Origin: Bacteroidales bacterium
Lineage (GTDB): Bacteria > Bacteroidota > Bacteroidia > Bacteroidales > F082
DNA: 11,118 bases
Assembly: GCA_029933565.1 (NCBI GenBank)
Contig: JAOZNY010000046.1
Coordinates: 1-11,118, forward strand
Reading direction: 5' to 3'
Position numbers and translations under genes: made by a program. Positions within the stretch are counted from its first letter, which is position 1. Each line of letters begins with the position of its first letter. Below, in pieces: positions 1 to 7,718 of this stretch. A model generated the notes under the pieces. That model was not told the DNA's origin. It was given only the letters and a program-made list of their open reading frames with translations, and did not search any database.

Positions 1-131
1 TAAGTGAACTGCTCTTCCCCATTTCAGCAATATTTTTCGATTATATTATTAACGATAGTATGCTATCTCCTATTCAGTTAGTTAGTGCTGCAGTTATGGT
101 ATTTGCACTTATCAGATTAAACACAAAATAA
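1..131 (+). CDS. C-terminal end of an EamA/DMT-family permease (partial)
   Basis: An open frame enters from the left edge and ends at TAA 129-131, giving 42 residues from position 3. The peptide is almost wholly hydrophobic and ends in a short polar tail (RLNTK). The segment around LSPIQLVSAAVMV resembles the last helix of drug/metabolite transporter (EamA) proteins, where a loop with an acidic or polar residue is followed by 'LSPxQLxGAxLI' and a final membrane helix. Family assignment rests on this short C-terminal pattern only, so substrate and exact family cannot be given. The next gene starts 94 nt downstream, after a possible promoter, so this is probably the end of a separate transcription unit. 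Confidence 0.55.
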   Translation, partial: SELLFPISAIFFDYIINDSMLSPIQLVSAAVMVFALIRLNTK

Positions 132-175
132 ATTTACCGGCGTTTTTAATTTCCAAACACATTCTGTTACTTCCT

Positions 176-202
176 TTTGTTCGAAATAATTCCCTATCTT
201 TA
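176..202 (+). promoter_or_regulatory. Possible Bacteroidota-type promoter for the 226-6220 operon
   Basis: TATCTTTA at 195-202 matches seven of eight positions of the -7 consensus TAnnTTTG. A TTTG lies upstream at 176-179. The 15-nt gap between them is shorter than the usual roughly 17-23, so the upstream element may be fortuitous. The position, 23 nt before the first ATG of the operon, is sensible. The 94-bp gap 132-225 shows no convincing terminator for the upstream permease. Confidence 0.35.
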
Positions 203-225
203 TAGAAAAATTAAAACGAAAAACT

Positions 226-462
226 ATGTCAGATGAATTAGAACTTGTTTATGAAGGCTCCAGAGTTGAGGGCTTGTTTATTCATGAAATGCTTGAAGAG
301 AGCAAAATGGGCAGTATTATGAAAGATGTTCTCCAATCGAGCATACAAGCAGGATGGGTGGATGGCTTACCTGAAGATAGAATTAAAATTTTTGTTGACA
401 GCGAAAATTCAGAAAAGGCTAAATCCTTGATTGAAGAGTATCTTGCCACCAGAGATAAATAA
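226..462 (+). CDS. DUF2007-type small protein (putative signal-transducing protein family)
   Basis: This 78-residue acidic protein has no signal peptide or membrane segment, so it should be cytoplasmic. The layout fits the DUF2007 fold: a beta strand (ELVYEGSRVEG), a helix running through 'EGLFIHEMLEES', a variable middle with the usual 'inactivating loop' position, then a strand ending in IKIFVD and a final helix (SEKAKSLIEEYL). Family members are short alpha/beta domains of unclear function. The name 'signal transducing' comes from resemblance to the PII fold and is not demonstrated. The ATG at 226 is the only sensible start. The aminotransferase ATG follows the stop by only 9 nt, which implies co-transcription. 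No catalytic residues can be named. Confidence 0.75.
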   Translation: MSDELELVYEGSRVEGLFIHEMLEESKMGSIMKDVLQSSIQAGWVDGLPEDRIKIFVDSENSEKAKSLIEEYLATRDK

Positions 463-471
463 TAAATATTA

Positions 472-1305
472 ATGGAAGAATGTCTTCTCACTAATTTCAT
501 TTTCAATAAAGAGATTAAAAGTTGTTGCGATTTCAATCAGTTTGAATTCGAAAACAAAATAGTTGTTTATGAGGTTTTGAGGGTAATTGATGGAATACCT
601 TTATTTCTTCAGGAACATATTAACCGTTTTTTTGAATCGCTTAAGATTAATAAGTTAGATACAGAAATATCGGAAAGACAAATAAAAAGCAGACTTAAGG
701 CTCTTATAGAAATTAATAAACTAAGCATAGGTAACATCAAATTTCAATTAGTTTTTCCCAAAGAGCAAACACCAATTTTCTATGCCTGGGTTTCACCCTT
801 CTTTTATCCAACAAAAACTCAGTATGAACAGGGTGTTAATTGCAGTTTCTACCTAAGCATACGCCCCACACCAAATGCTAAAATGGTTTTGCAAAAAACT
901 AGAGAATCTATCTTTATAGTGATTAAAACAAAAGGTGTTTTTGAAGTAATCCTACACAATAGTTTAGGCGAAATTTCGGAGGGAAGTAAAAGCAATTTAT
1001 TCTTTATAAAAAGTAATGCATTATTTACTTCGCCCAACAACAAAGTGCTGTTGGGAGTAACAAGAAGTAAGGTTTTTGAACTGTGCGAGAAACTAAATAT
1101 TGAAATAATACAAAAAACCATAATGAAAAATGAGGTGGTAGATTTTGAAACAGCCTTTCTGAGTGGTACATCAATTAAACTATTAGGAATAAAATCAATT
1201 GGCAATATACTTTTTAAGCCTAAAAACCAGACACTTAAATTACTAACAGAGGAGTATGAAGAACTAATTAAAAACCACTTGAACAACTTTAGTTGGAATT
1301 TGTAA
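472..1305 (+). CDS. Class IV PLP-dependent aminotransferase / aminodeoxychorismate lyase-like protein
   Basis: The 277-residue protein has the normal length of fold-type IV PLP enzymes (branched-chain aminotransferase, D-amino acid aminotransferase, PabC). Visible family landmarks, in order, are YEVLRVIDGIPLFLQEH with HxxR at 49-52, a candidate PLP-binding lysine K137, the motif GEISEGSKSNLFF at 166-178 with E170 placed to contact the PLP ring nitrogen, LLGVTR at 193-198, and the late FLSGTS turn at 229-234 where these enzymes bind the cofactor phosphate. K137 lies 33 residues before E170, the spacing expected in the family. The sequence around K137 is divergent, however, lacking the typical 'KtxNY' context. 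Without tools I cannot separate PabC (4-aminobenzoate for folate) from an amino acid aminotransferase, so no symbol is given. It follows the DUF2007 gene after 9 nt and precedes the CAP-SPOR gene by 22 nt. Confidence 0.85.
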   Translation: MEECLLTNFIFNKEIKSCCDFNQFEFENKIVVYEVLRVIDGIPLFLQEHINRFFESLKINKLDTEISERQIKSRLKALIEINKLSIGNIKFQLVFPKEQTPIFYAWVSPFFYPTKTQYEQGVNCSFYLSIRPTPNAKMVLQKTRESIFIVIKTKGVFEVILHNSLGEISEGSKSNLFFIKSNALFTSPNNKVLLGVTRSKVFELCEKLNIEIIQKTIMKNEVVDFETAFLSGTSIKLLGIKSIGNILFKPKNQTLKLLTEEYEELIKNHLNNFSWNL

Positions 1306-1327
1306 TTTTACACCTTAATATTTAAAA

Positions 1328-2176
1328 TTGAAAGTCATCAGTAAACAATTCCTGGTCATATTATTTTTTCTTTCTGTTATAGGTAGTTTATCGTCCCAAA
1401 CAGACAAAACAATTCCATCTGAGTTTTGCATTTCTGCTGAAGACAATAAACTTTACGAAAGCATTAATCTATTCTTGCTTGAAAATGGTCAGAAAGAACT
1501 ATCGCTTTCTAAATCACTGTCATACGTTGCAAACCTACACATTACCGATTTAATTCAAAACCACCCCGACACAAGTATCTGCAATCTTTCAAGTTGGTCG
1601 AACAATGGAAATTGGACAAGTTGTTGCTACCAAAAGTACGTTCCCAATCAAGATTGCATGTGGGATAAACCTAAAGAACTTACCAATTTTAAATATAGAG
1701 GTTACGAATTAGTACTTTTTTTTGAAGAAGAATTCAACTCCGATACGGTGATGCAGTTGTTGCTATCCTCAAACGCAGTAATCGATATGCTACTTACCAA
1801 AGGCGACTATTCAAAAAAGAAATGGGTTTGTCTGGGATTAGCAAATAATAAGGAATATGCATCCATTTGGTTTGCACAACGTGCCGACAATGCTGGAAAA
1901 CCAGAGATTTGTAAGAACACTACAGCCAGCACAAATGAGATTATTACTGAGAACAAAACAAAATATTATATTATTGCATCAAGTTTCAGCAAAATGAAAG
2001 ATGCAAAAGAAGCCCTAAAACGACTTAAACAAAATGGATTTGATAATGCAGGGATTCTAAAAACAGGAGAAAATATCAGAGTCTATTTAAATGAACTTGA
2101 ATCGCTTAAAGAAGCAATGTATTTTAAACAGAATTTACCTTATACATACAACGATGCGTGGATATTTAAAGAATAA
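1328..2176 (+). CDS. Secreted CAP-like protein with C-terminal SPOR domain, TTG start
   Basis: The 282-residue product starts at TTG 1328. No ATG lies nearby upstream, and this start gives a clean signal peptide (K-rich start, hydrophobic core FLVILFFLSVIGS, cleavage probably near 23). Residues about 40-185 form a CAP/SCP-like domain: INLFLLENGQKELSLS matches the 'N.xR...gl..L..' opening, H71 lies in ANLHITD, GYELV is at 126-130 and LGLANNKEYASIWFA near the end. The second usual CAP histidine seems absent: SSNAVIDML (147-155) stands where 'SPGHRxNIL' is expected. Residues about 212-282 are a SPOR domain (YYIIASSF, RLKQNGF, IRVYL, YNDAWIF), a fold that binds stem-peptide-free peptidoglycan. 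The mature part has seven cysteines, including a CC pair at 99-100. I infer a periplasmic wall-associated protein. Its 3' end overlaps the MscS gene. Confidence 0.82.
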   Translation: MKVISKQFLVILFFLSVIGSLSSQTDKTIPSEFCISAEDNKLYESINLFLLENGQKELSLSKSLSYVANLHITDLIQNHPDTSICNLSSWSNNGNWTSCCYQKYVPNQDCMWDKPKELTNFKYRGYELVLFFEEEFNSDTVMQLLLSSNAVIDMLLTKGDYSKKKWVCLGLANNKEYASIWFAQRADNAGKPEICKNTTASTNEIITENKTKYYIIASSFSKMKDAKEALKRLKQNGFDNAGILKTGENIRVYLNELESLKEAMYFKQNLPYTYNDAWIFKE

Positions 2177-4646
2177 ATTAGCAATAAGGGGAGGAATTTT
2201 TTTACTGCTTTTTGTATTGCACATTTCACTATTTGCACAAAACAAAACTAGTTCGAAAACTATAATCACCGAAAGTGACACATTAGTTTTGCATGCTATT
2301 CCTATTAGTTCATTAACTAAAAACATTGAGATTGTTGAAAAGGAAATTGAAACTACAAAAGAAAAGATAAAACCAAGTGAAAAATTTTTATCTGTTGATT
2401 CTCTATACCTTATTGCTTTGGATAATCTATCTGAAGAAAATAAGGAAATTACCAATTCAGAAAATAAAATTACAAATAGGAGTTTAATTGATGCCTTACA
2501 ACAGTGGCTTACTTATAAAACTAAACTAGCAGAATGGCAAGTATTACTTAGCGACAGATCTAAACTTATAACTGAAAATAAAGTAACAGTTAAAAACCTG
2601 ATAACAGTTTGGGAATTAACACTAAAAGATGCTAAGAAAGAACAAGTTCCCAAAGGGATAGAGTTAAATATTAGAGATGTAATAAACCAACTTACAGCTC
2701 TCAATAATAAATTAAAGGAAGATGGACTTGATGTTTATTCAAAACAAAGTAAGTTGTCAGAGTTGACAAAACTAATTGACCAAACCATTTCTACAATTGA
2801 AGAACAGAAGAAAGCGATAAGCAAAGATTTATTAATTCAGGATAGTCCTGCAATATGGAATTCAATTGATTCTACTTTTTCAAGCAGTTTTGATGTAACT
2901 GTTATAAAAAAGTCAACTAGCGAAGTATTGAAATCTATAAAAGTTTTTTACTTATCCAGTAAGGACAGTTTTTATATCCATATACTTATTATTATAATCC
3001 TACTTGTTTTATTCAAATATATTTACAGGCAATCTTTTGTTTCGGAGAACGAGGATAAACAGTTTTTATTTTCAAAAAAAATGCTGAGCCTGCCACTTTT
3101 ATCAGCATTAATATTAGGATTTCTGGCAACACTTTGGCTTTACCCACTCAGGCAACTTATTATTGATGAGATACTTCAATTAATATTACTGGTTTTAATA
3201 TCTGTCTACTTGTCAAAAGTAGTAGATAAAAAATACAGTACCGTAATTTATTTTACAATTGCTTTACACCTGATTAATCAAATACACTTAATATATTTCA
3301 CTACAGGATTAATTTTAAGGCTTTTAATTTTTGTTGAAATTGGTTTTAGTTTTTATATCCTCAAAATACTACTGAACAAACAAGGGCATTTTAGAAGTAA
3401 TGTTGATCTTGGTAAATGGAGGTTTTTGGTCAGTTTAATGAAGTTATTTCAAATATCTCTGATAATACCTCTTTTAGCAAACATCTTTGGTTTTGTTGAA
3501 TTAGCAATTTACATCAACAATTTTATTGTAAATTCATTAATAAGCGGATTCATCACAATTGTTAGTCTTATTATTTTTATTGGAGCAATCGTTTTAATAT
3601 TTAACTCGAAATATATTCTCGTTTTTCACTCTGTTCGTAACAATTCCGATAAAATAATTAAATGGCTTATTAAATACTCCTCGATTTTAGTATTTCTGTT
3701 ATGGTTATCCTCAGGCTTGCAACTTCTTGGTATTTTAGATATTGTTCTTAAATGGTTTTTAGGCATTTTTGATCTAAGTTGGGAAATTGGTGATGTTGAC
3801 ATTGACATGGGTTCGGTACTGAAATTTATACTTATAATTTATTCTACCTACCTTATTACGAAGTTTGTAAAATTAATCCTTGAAGAAGAAATTTTCACAC
3901 GAATTAAGTTGCCTCGAGGTGTTCCTGGTGCCACTTCTATGCTGGTTGGGTACTTTATTGTTGGCTGGGGTATGGTAATTTCAGTTACTGCATTGGGAAT
4001 AAACCTATCAGAATTTGGGCTAATGGCAGGGGCACTTGGTGTAGGTATTGGTTTTGGACTCCAAAGTATTGTACTAAACTTTATAGCCGGTTTAGTGCTT
4101 GCCTTTGAACGACCTATTCAGGCAGGTGATACAATTGAGGTAGGCACGGTTATGGGTACAGTAAAATATATTGGTGTAAGGGCCAGTACAGTCTTAACTT
4201 TTGATGGATCAGAAGTTATTGTACCTAATGGAAGTTTAATTTCAAATGATGTAATTAACTGGACTTTAAGCGATAGAAGGAAACGTCGTGATATTATGGT
4301 TGGTGTGGAATATGGCACCGATCCTCATCTAGTTATGGACATATTACGAGAAGCGGCAAAGAATAATGTTAATGTATTACAAGATCCGGAGCCATGGATT
4401 CTATTCGAAGGCTTTGGCGATAGTTCACTTAATTTCATGGTTCGTTTTTGGTCTCCTATGGATGTAGGATTAACTACAAAAAGTGAAGTTACTATTGCAA
4501 TTTATGATGGGTTAAATAAAGCCGGTATTACAATTCCGTTTCCACAACAAGATCTACATGTTAAGTCAATTGAACCTGAGGTTGAAAGAATTATATTAGA
4601 AAAAAATAAGGTAAGCAGAAGTAAAATAATAAAGAAAGACTCATAA
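2154..4646 (+). CDS. Large MscS-family mechanosensitive ion channel
   Basis: The chosen start, ATG 2154, gives 830 residues beginning with a signal peptide (MRGYLKNK, hydrophobic 12-27, cleavage near SLFA/Q). An in-frame ATG at 2091 would add 21 residues, hide the signal peptide and deepen the overlap with the previous gene. Residues about 50-225 are polar and helical with coiled-coil character, probably periplasmic. From about 274 to 572 there are roughly eight to nine hydrophobic segments. The MscS core follows: a helix at about 593-612, the pore helix near 620-650 (GIGFGLQSIVLNFIAGL, with Q637 and N642), ERPIQAGD, a beta domain with VIVPNG at 688-693, and the cytoplasmic vestibule to about 803. 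The extra membrane part and periplasmic region resemble MscK/MscM-type channels rather than the small MscS. The protein should sit in the inner membrane and open under osmotic downshock. The start overlaps the CAP-SPOR stop by 23 nt, so the two are likely translated together. Confidence 0.93.
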   Translation: MRGYLKNKLAIRGGIFLLLFVLHISLFAQNKTSSKTIITESDTLVLHAIPISSLTKNIEIVEKEIETTKEKIKPSEKFLSVDSLYLIALDNLSEENKEITNSENKITNRSLIDALQQWLTYKTKLAEWQVLLSDRSKLITENKVTVKNLITVWELTLKDAKKEQVPKGIELNIRDVINQLTALNNKLKEDGLDVYSKQSKLSELTKLIDQTISTIEEQKKAISKDLLIQDSPAIWNSIDSTFSSSFDVTVIKKSTSEVLKSIKVFYLSSKDSFYIHILIIIILLVLFKYIYRQSFVSENEDKQFLFSKKMLSLPLLSALILGFLATLWLYPLRQLIIDEILQLILLVLISVYLSKVVDKKYSTVIYFTIALHLINQIHLIYFTTGLILRLLIFVEIGFSFYILKILLNKQGHFRSNVDLGKWRFLVSLMKLFQISLIIPLLANIFGFVELAIYINNFIVNSLISGFITIVSLIIFIGAIVLIFNSKYILVFHSVRNNSDKIIKWLIKYSSILVFLLWLSSGLQLLGILDIVLKWFLGIFDLSWEIGDVDIDMGSVLKFILIIYSTYLITKFVKLILEEEIFTRIKLPRGVPGATSMLVGYFIVGWGMVISVTALGINLSEFGLMAGALGVGIGFGLQSIVLNFIAGLVLAFERPIQAGDTIEVGTVMGTVKYIGVRASTVLTFDGSEVIVPNGSLISNDVINWTLSDRRKRRDIMVGVEYGTDPHLVMDILREAAKNNVNVLQDPEPWILFEGFGDSSLNFMVRFWSPMDVGLTTKSEVTIAIYDGLNKAGITIPFPQQDLHVKSIEPEVERIILEKNKVSRSKIIKKDS

Positions 4647-4669
4647 GTTTAAAAACAGAAAACAATAAT

Positions 4670-5722
4670 ATGGAAAACTATCAGCAATTTTATAGCAGTT
4701 ACAAAGGTCTCAAATTCTGGGTTATTGCAGCTTCATTTGTTATAGTAGTAACGGGACTAAAGTTAGCTAGTAACCTTGTAACAGTATTTTTAATTGCAGT
4801 ATTCCTTACTGCCATATCCCTCTCCCCTTTTACCTGGTTACGGAAAAAAAAGGTTCCTGATGCTATTGCCCTAATTCTTGTTATAATTGGGCTATTTGTA
4901 ATTTTATCACTTTTTGGACTCTTAATATCAAAAACTGTCAACGGTTTTGGTGAAAGGCTACCATTTTACGAAGAAAAATTAAATAACTCTTGGGATAATA
5001 TTCATGCTTCACTATTAAGTTATGGTTTAATCGATGCAAGTTTTAACATTAAGGAAATACTTAAACCAAGTTCCTTAATGTCTTCATCAAAAAACTTTAT
5101 TATTAGTTTATCAGGTTTTATTAAGAATCCTTTTCTGGTTCTATTCATTTTTATATTTATGGCTGCTGAAATAAAAAGTTTTGGCAAAAAACTAAAAACT
5201 GTAGCCCCTGAGTCATTGAGGGGAACAGAAAAGGTAATCAAAAATATCAGGCTTTATTTTGGTATAAAAACATTAACAAGTCTTGCTACAGGTATACTTG
5301 TGTATGTTACCCTATTAATTGTAGGAGTAGATTTTGCATTACTATGGGGGTTATTGGCTTTTATTTTAAACTTTATTCCAAGCATTGGGTCTATTTTTGC
5401 TGCCGTTCCTGCTGTTCTGCTGGCATTTATACAACTTGGCACATTCGAAGGAATAATTACAGGAATAGCATATTTAATAATAAACATGGTTATAGGTACC
5501 TTTATCGAACCGCAGTTAATGGGTAGAAATTTGGGGCTTTCACCATTTGTTGTTTTTATTTCTATGATTTTCTGGGGATTTATTTTAGGTCCCATTGGTA
5601 TGCTTATTTCTGCACCACTTACCATGATATTAAAAATAATCTTCGACTCACGACCAAATACAAGAGCATTTGGTGCTTTGTTGGGTGACTCAGCATCGCT
5701 GAAAAATTATACAAACCCATAA
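4670..5722 (+). CDS. AI-2E-family (PerM/TqsA-like) membrane permease
   Basis: The 350-residue protein has the family's typical length and layout: two to three N-terminal membrane helices (about 15-31, 34-52, 65-86), an amphipathic soluble stretch (about 90-145), a helix at about 152-166, and a C-terminal membrane bundle. Signature segments are LNFIPSIGSIFAAVPA (233-248), FIEPQLMGRNLGLSPFVV (278-295) and FWGFILGPIGMLISAPL (301-317), all hallmarks of PF01594. Members have been linked to autoinducer-2 export (TqsA), Na+/H+ antiport and other export roles, so the AI-2 label is a family name and not a substrate assignment. The ATG at 4670 follows the MscS stop by 23 nt and the next ATG is 9 nt after its own stop. 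A channel and a permease side by side suggest an operon concerned with the envelope or osmotic balance. Confidence 0.92.
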   Translation: MENYQQFYSSYKGLKFWVIAASFVIVVTGLKLASNLVTVFLIAVFLTAISLSPFTWLRKKKVPDAIALILVIIGLFVILSLFGLLISKTVNGFGERLPFYEEKLNNSWDNIHASLLSYGLIDASFNIKEILKPSSLMSSSKNFIISLSGFIKNPFLVLFIFIFMAAEIKSFGKKLKTVAPESLRGTEKVIKNIRLYFGIKTLTSLATGILVYVTLLIVGVDFALLWGLLAFILNFIPSIGSIFAAVPAVLLAFIQLGTFEGIITGIAYLIINMVIGTFIEPQLMGRNLGLSPFVVFISMIFWGFILGPIGMLISAPLTMILKIIFDSRPNTRAFGALLGDSASLKNYTNP

Positions 5723-5731
5723 CAATTACAT

Positions 5732-6220
5732 ATGGAAGATGCATTGACCTACATAATTGTATTTGGGCTAATAATTGGTGGCTTTGCTTTCTGGCAGTTC
5801 AGATATAGCAAACCTAGGCCTTATCTACTTTCACAACAAATGTTTCCTGAACTTAATTTGTCTTTACTAATTGAAAAGACAGAAGGGAAAACCAAAGAGT
5901 TTATCATTAAACTTGACTTAAAAACTCAAATGGAAACAGATCCACCAAATGTGGAGTTAATTGATAAAAATAGAATTATTGAAATTGTTAGTTTAGATGC
6001 TTTGTTGAAAGGTAATGGCAGCACTCACAAAGATAAATCGTCGATAATTTATAAATACTCATTTACTGACTTTAGTAAGTTGCTTAAGAACAGTGATTTT
6101 AGTTTTAAAACCTTCAGACTGGTAATTGATAGTAAAATGGGTAAAAAGTTTAAATCGCACGAACTTGCTTTTAACAAAACATGGACAATTTACAGACCTG
6201 ATGGAGGAAAATATAATTAA
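5732..6220 (+). CDS. Uncharacterised protein with one N-terminal membrane helix
   Basis: I do not recognise this 162-residue protein. Residues about 6-22 (TYIIVFGLIIGGFAFWQ) form a single membrane helix, followed at once by a positively charged stretch (RYSKPRP). By the positive-inside rule this puts the remaining roughly 135 residues in the cytoplasm. No lipobox cysteine is present, in fact no cysteine at all. The soluble part alternates short beta-like stretches (LNLSLLIEK, FIIKLDLK, RIIEIVSLD, FRLVIDSK) and ends with WTIYRPDGGKYN, suggesting a beta-rich domain. It begins 9 nt after the AI-2E permease stop, so it is very likely expressed with it, and it closes the operon. It could be an accessory subunit of the permease or channel, but nothing in the sequence proves that. 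Confidence 0.7.
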   Translation: MEDALTYIIVFGLIIGGFAFWQFRYSKPRPYLLSQQMFPELNLSLLIEKTEGKTKEFIIKLDLKTQMETDPPNVELIDKNRIIEIVSLDALLKGNGSTHKDKSSIIYKYSFTDFSKLLKNSDFSFKTFRLVIDSKMGKKFKSHELAFNKTWTIYRPDGGKYN

Positions 6221-6249
6221 TAGGGTTATTATTTCTAACTTCACAAAAC

Positions 6250-6274
6250 CTAAAACCCAATATTTTAGTTTGGG
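6250..6274 (-). terminator. Weak candidate terminator hairpin between converging operons
   Basis: Two competing short stems are visible: CCCAA (6256-6260) with TTGGG (6270-6274), and CTAAAA (6250-6255) with TTTTAG (6263-6268). Read on the - strand, the first is followed by TTTTAGGTTTTG and lies directly after the stop of the three-unit FKBP gene, which suits a weak terminator. On the + strand no T-run follows. The stems are short, so the call is tentative. Confidence 0.35.
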
Positions 6275-6278
6275 AAAT

Positions 6279-7604
6279 TTACTTTACCAAAACTAACTCA
6301 ACTTCAAATACTAAGGTAGAATATGCTGGGATTGTGCCCTTACCTTGTTTACCATAGGCCAAATTAGATGGAATAATAAGAGTTGCTTTACTCCCTTCAT
6401 TCATTTGTTTTATTCCCTGCTCCCATCCTTCAATTACTGCACCGGTTCCAAGTATAAATTCAAATGGGCTTCCACTTTCATAAGATGAACTAAGCAATTC
6501 GCCATCAATATTAAAAAGTTTGTAATGCACTTGAACAGTATTGCCATGCATGGCTTGTTTACCACTACCCTTTTCACTTTCAAGATAATACATACCAGAA
6601 GAAAGTGGTTTTTTATTGATTTTATTCTGCTTGATATAATTGTTCAGTTTAACTCTTTCTTCCTCCTTAATTTTTTCCCTGCTAGCATTTTGTTTTTCTT
6701 CTTCTGCCTTTTGTTGCTTTAGCACAGTAGCATAGGGTGTAAGTTCAACAAGTTCAACTTCATAACTCAGAGTTGTAAAACCATCAACACCTTGCATGCC
6801 ATACGATCCAACTCCAATTCTTGAAGGCACTAGAAATTTAGCCTTTCCACCTTCCTTCAACAATCCTAATCCCTCCATAAAACCACGGGTGTCAAAATCA
6901 CTTCCGTACTCAATACTTAGGAAGTTGCCCGTATTAAAATTTGAGAATAATTGTTGGCCATTGAGTTCCGACACCGATAAACTTATCTTGCACATATCGC
7001 CTGTATCAGGTTTTGGCCCATATCCAGTTTTCTGCTCAATAAAATATAAACCACTCTTATTTGGTGCTACTTCAATTTTATTTTGTCTTATATATTTCAA
7101 CAAATCAGCAATTTCTTGTTTATAATTTGCATTCTGCTCTTCTTTTAAACTTAACTGATATTCGTCATTTGTTTGAATCTGCAATAACTTTATGTAATAA
7201 TACAATGGCTCTCCAGCAGTAACATAATCAGGCAGTTGAGGCATTAATGATGTTTTCAGGAAGAACGAATCAGCAACTACTACAAAACTCATCGAATCGC
7301 CTGGTGACATTAATTTCAATGCCTCATAAAGATCTCCATCAAAGGTTGGTTCTATCATTGGGAACCTCAGTTTATCGTCAAGGCTTGTACTTTCAAACAA
7401 CATAGTATCGCTTAAACCATAATTCATTCTTATGGTAACATAATCCGATATATTTGCAGTTGCAGTATCATTTGACTTTTCATACACTTTATAATAAATA
7501 CCACCATCAGATAGTGAATAACCTGGATATTTTGAGTCTGTGCATGAGTACATTAGCAAAAAGCCAATCAATAAAACAAAATACTTTCTTAAATATGTAT
7601 GCAT
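6279..7604 (-). CDS. FKBP-type lipoprotein with three FKBP-like units
   Basis: The 441-residue product starts with a lipoprotein signal peptide. The lipobox is loose (LMYSC, C21), as is common in Bacteroidota. Three FKBP-like units follow: about 34-145 (degenerate), about 185-288 (degenerate) and about 336-441 (recognisable). Charged helical linkers separate them, the longest at about 293-325. A linker-plus-strand motif recurs at 168-190 and 320-342 (YIRQNKIEVAPNKSGLYFIE and YIKQNKINKKPLSSGMYYLE). The last unit keeps Y361, W394 (VIEGWEQG), Y417 (LAYGKQG) and the IP at 425-426. The normal FDSS segment has become LSSS at 371-374, losing the Phe-Asp pair, and the following Arg is Ser. I infer weak or no prolyl isomerase activity, with a chaperone or binding role at the envelope. 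It is third of three FKBP genes and lies 114 nt beyond its neighbour, after a strong hairpin. Confidence 0.9.
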   Translation of the reverse strand: MHTYLRKYFVLLIGFLLMYSCTDSKYPGYSLSDGGIYYKVYEKSNDTATANISDYVTIRMNYGLSDTMLFESTSLDDKLRFPMIEPTFDGDLYEALKLMSPGDSMSFVVVADSFFLKTSLMPQLPDYVTAGEPLYYYIKLLQIQTNDEYQLSLKEEQNANYKQEIADLLKYIRQNKIEVAPNKSGLYFIEQKTGYGPKPDTGDMCKISLSVSELNGQQLFSNFNTGNFLSIEYGSDFDTRGFMEGLGLLKEGGKAKFLVPSRIGVGSYGMQGVDGFTTLSYEVELVELTPYATVLKQQKAEEEKQNASREKIKEEERVKLNNYIKQNKINKKPLSSGMYYLESEKGSGKQAMHGNTVQVHYKLFNIDGELLSSSYESGSPFEFILGTGAVIEGWEQGIKQMNEGSKATLIIPSNLAYGKQGKGTIPAYSTLVFEVELVLVK

Positions 7605-7658
7605 GAAATTAATGTTTAAGCGATTAATGGAATTAAGTATTCTAAAATCTAAATGAAG

Positions 7659-7699
7659 AAGTCGCTGTTTTTCACCTTTAGGTTTAAAAACAGCGACTT
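7659..7699 (-). terminator. Long perfect hairpin between two FKBP genes (terminator or attenuator)
   Basis: AAGTCGCTGTTTTT (7659-7672) pairs perfectly with AAAAACAGCGACTT (7686-7699), and inside it ACC (7674-7676) pairs with GGT (7681-7683) around a TTTA loop. On the - strand it begins 19 nt after the stop of the two-unit FKBP gene. It is followed by CTTCATTTAGATTTT, which is T-rich but not a clean T-run. It is probably a terminator or partial terminator that lowers read-through into the three-unit FKBP gene. The 14-bp stem could also act as an mRNA stabiliser. Confidence 0.6.
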
Positions 7700-7718
7700 A
7701 CAAATATTTTAATGAAAT

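Noticed and set aside
849..1286. A 145-codon open frame on the - strand
   Set aside because: It lies fully antisense to the class IV aminotransferase, which has clear family motifs; the antisense peptide shows no recognisable domain.
2091..2153. In-frame upstream ATG that would lengthen the MscS protein by 21 residues
   Set aside because: The extension is inside the SPOR-coding region and would bury the good signal peptide that begins at ATG 2154.
5254..5625. A 123-codon open frame on the - strand
   Set aside because: It is antisense to conserved AI-2E permease signature segments and has no sensible protein features.
6796..7125. A 109-codon open frame on the + strand
   Set aside because: It is antisense to the middle FKBP-like unit of the 441-residue lipoprotein and looks like a shadow of it.
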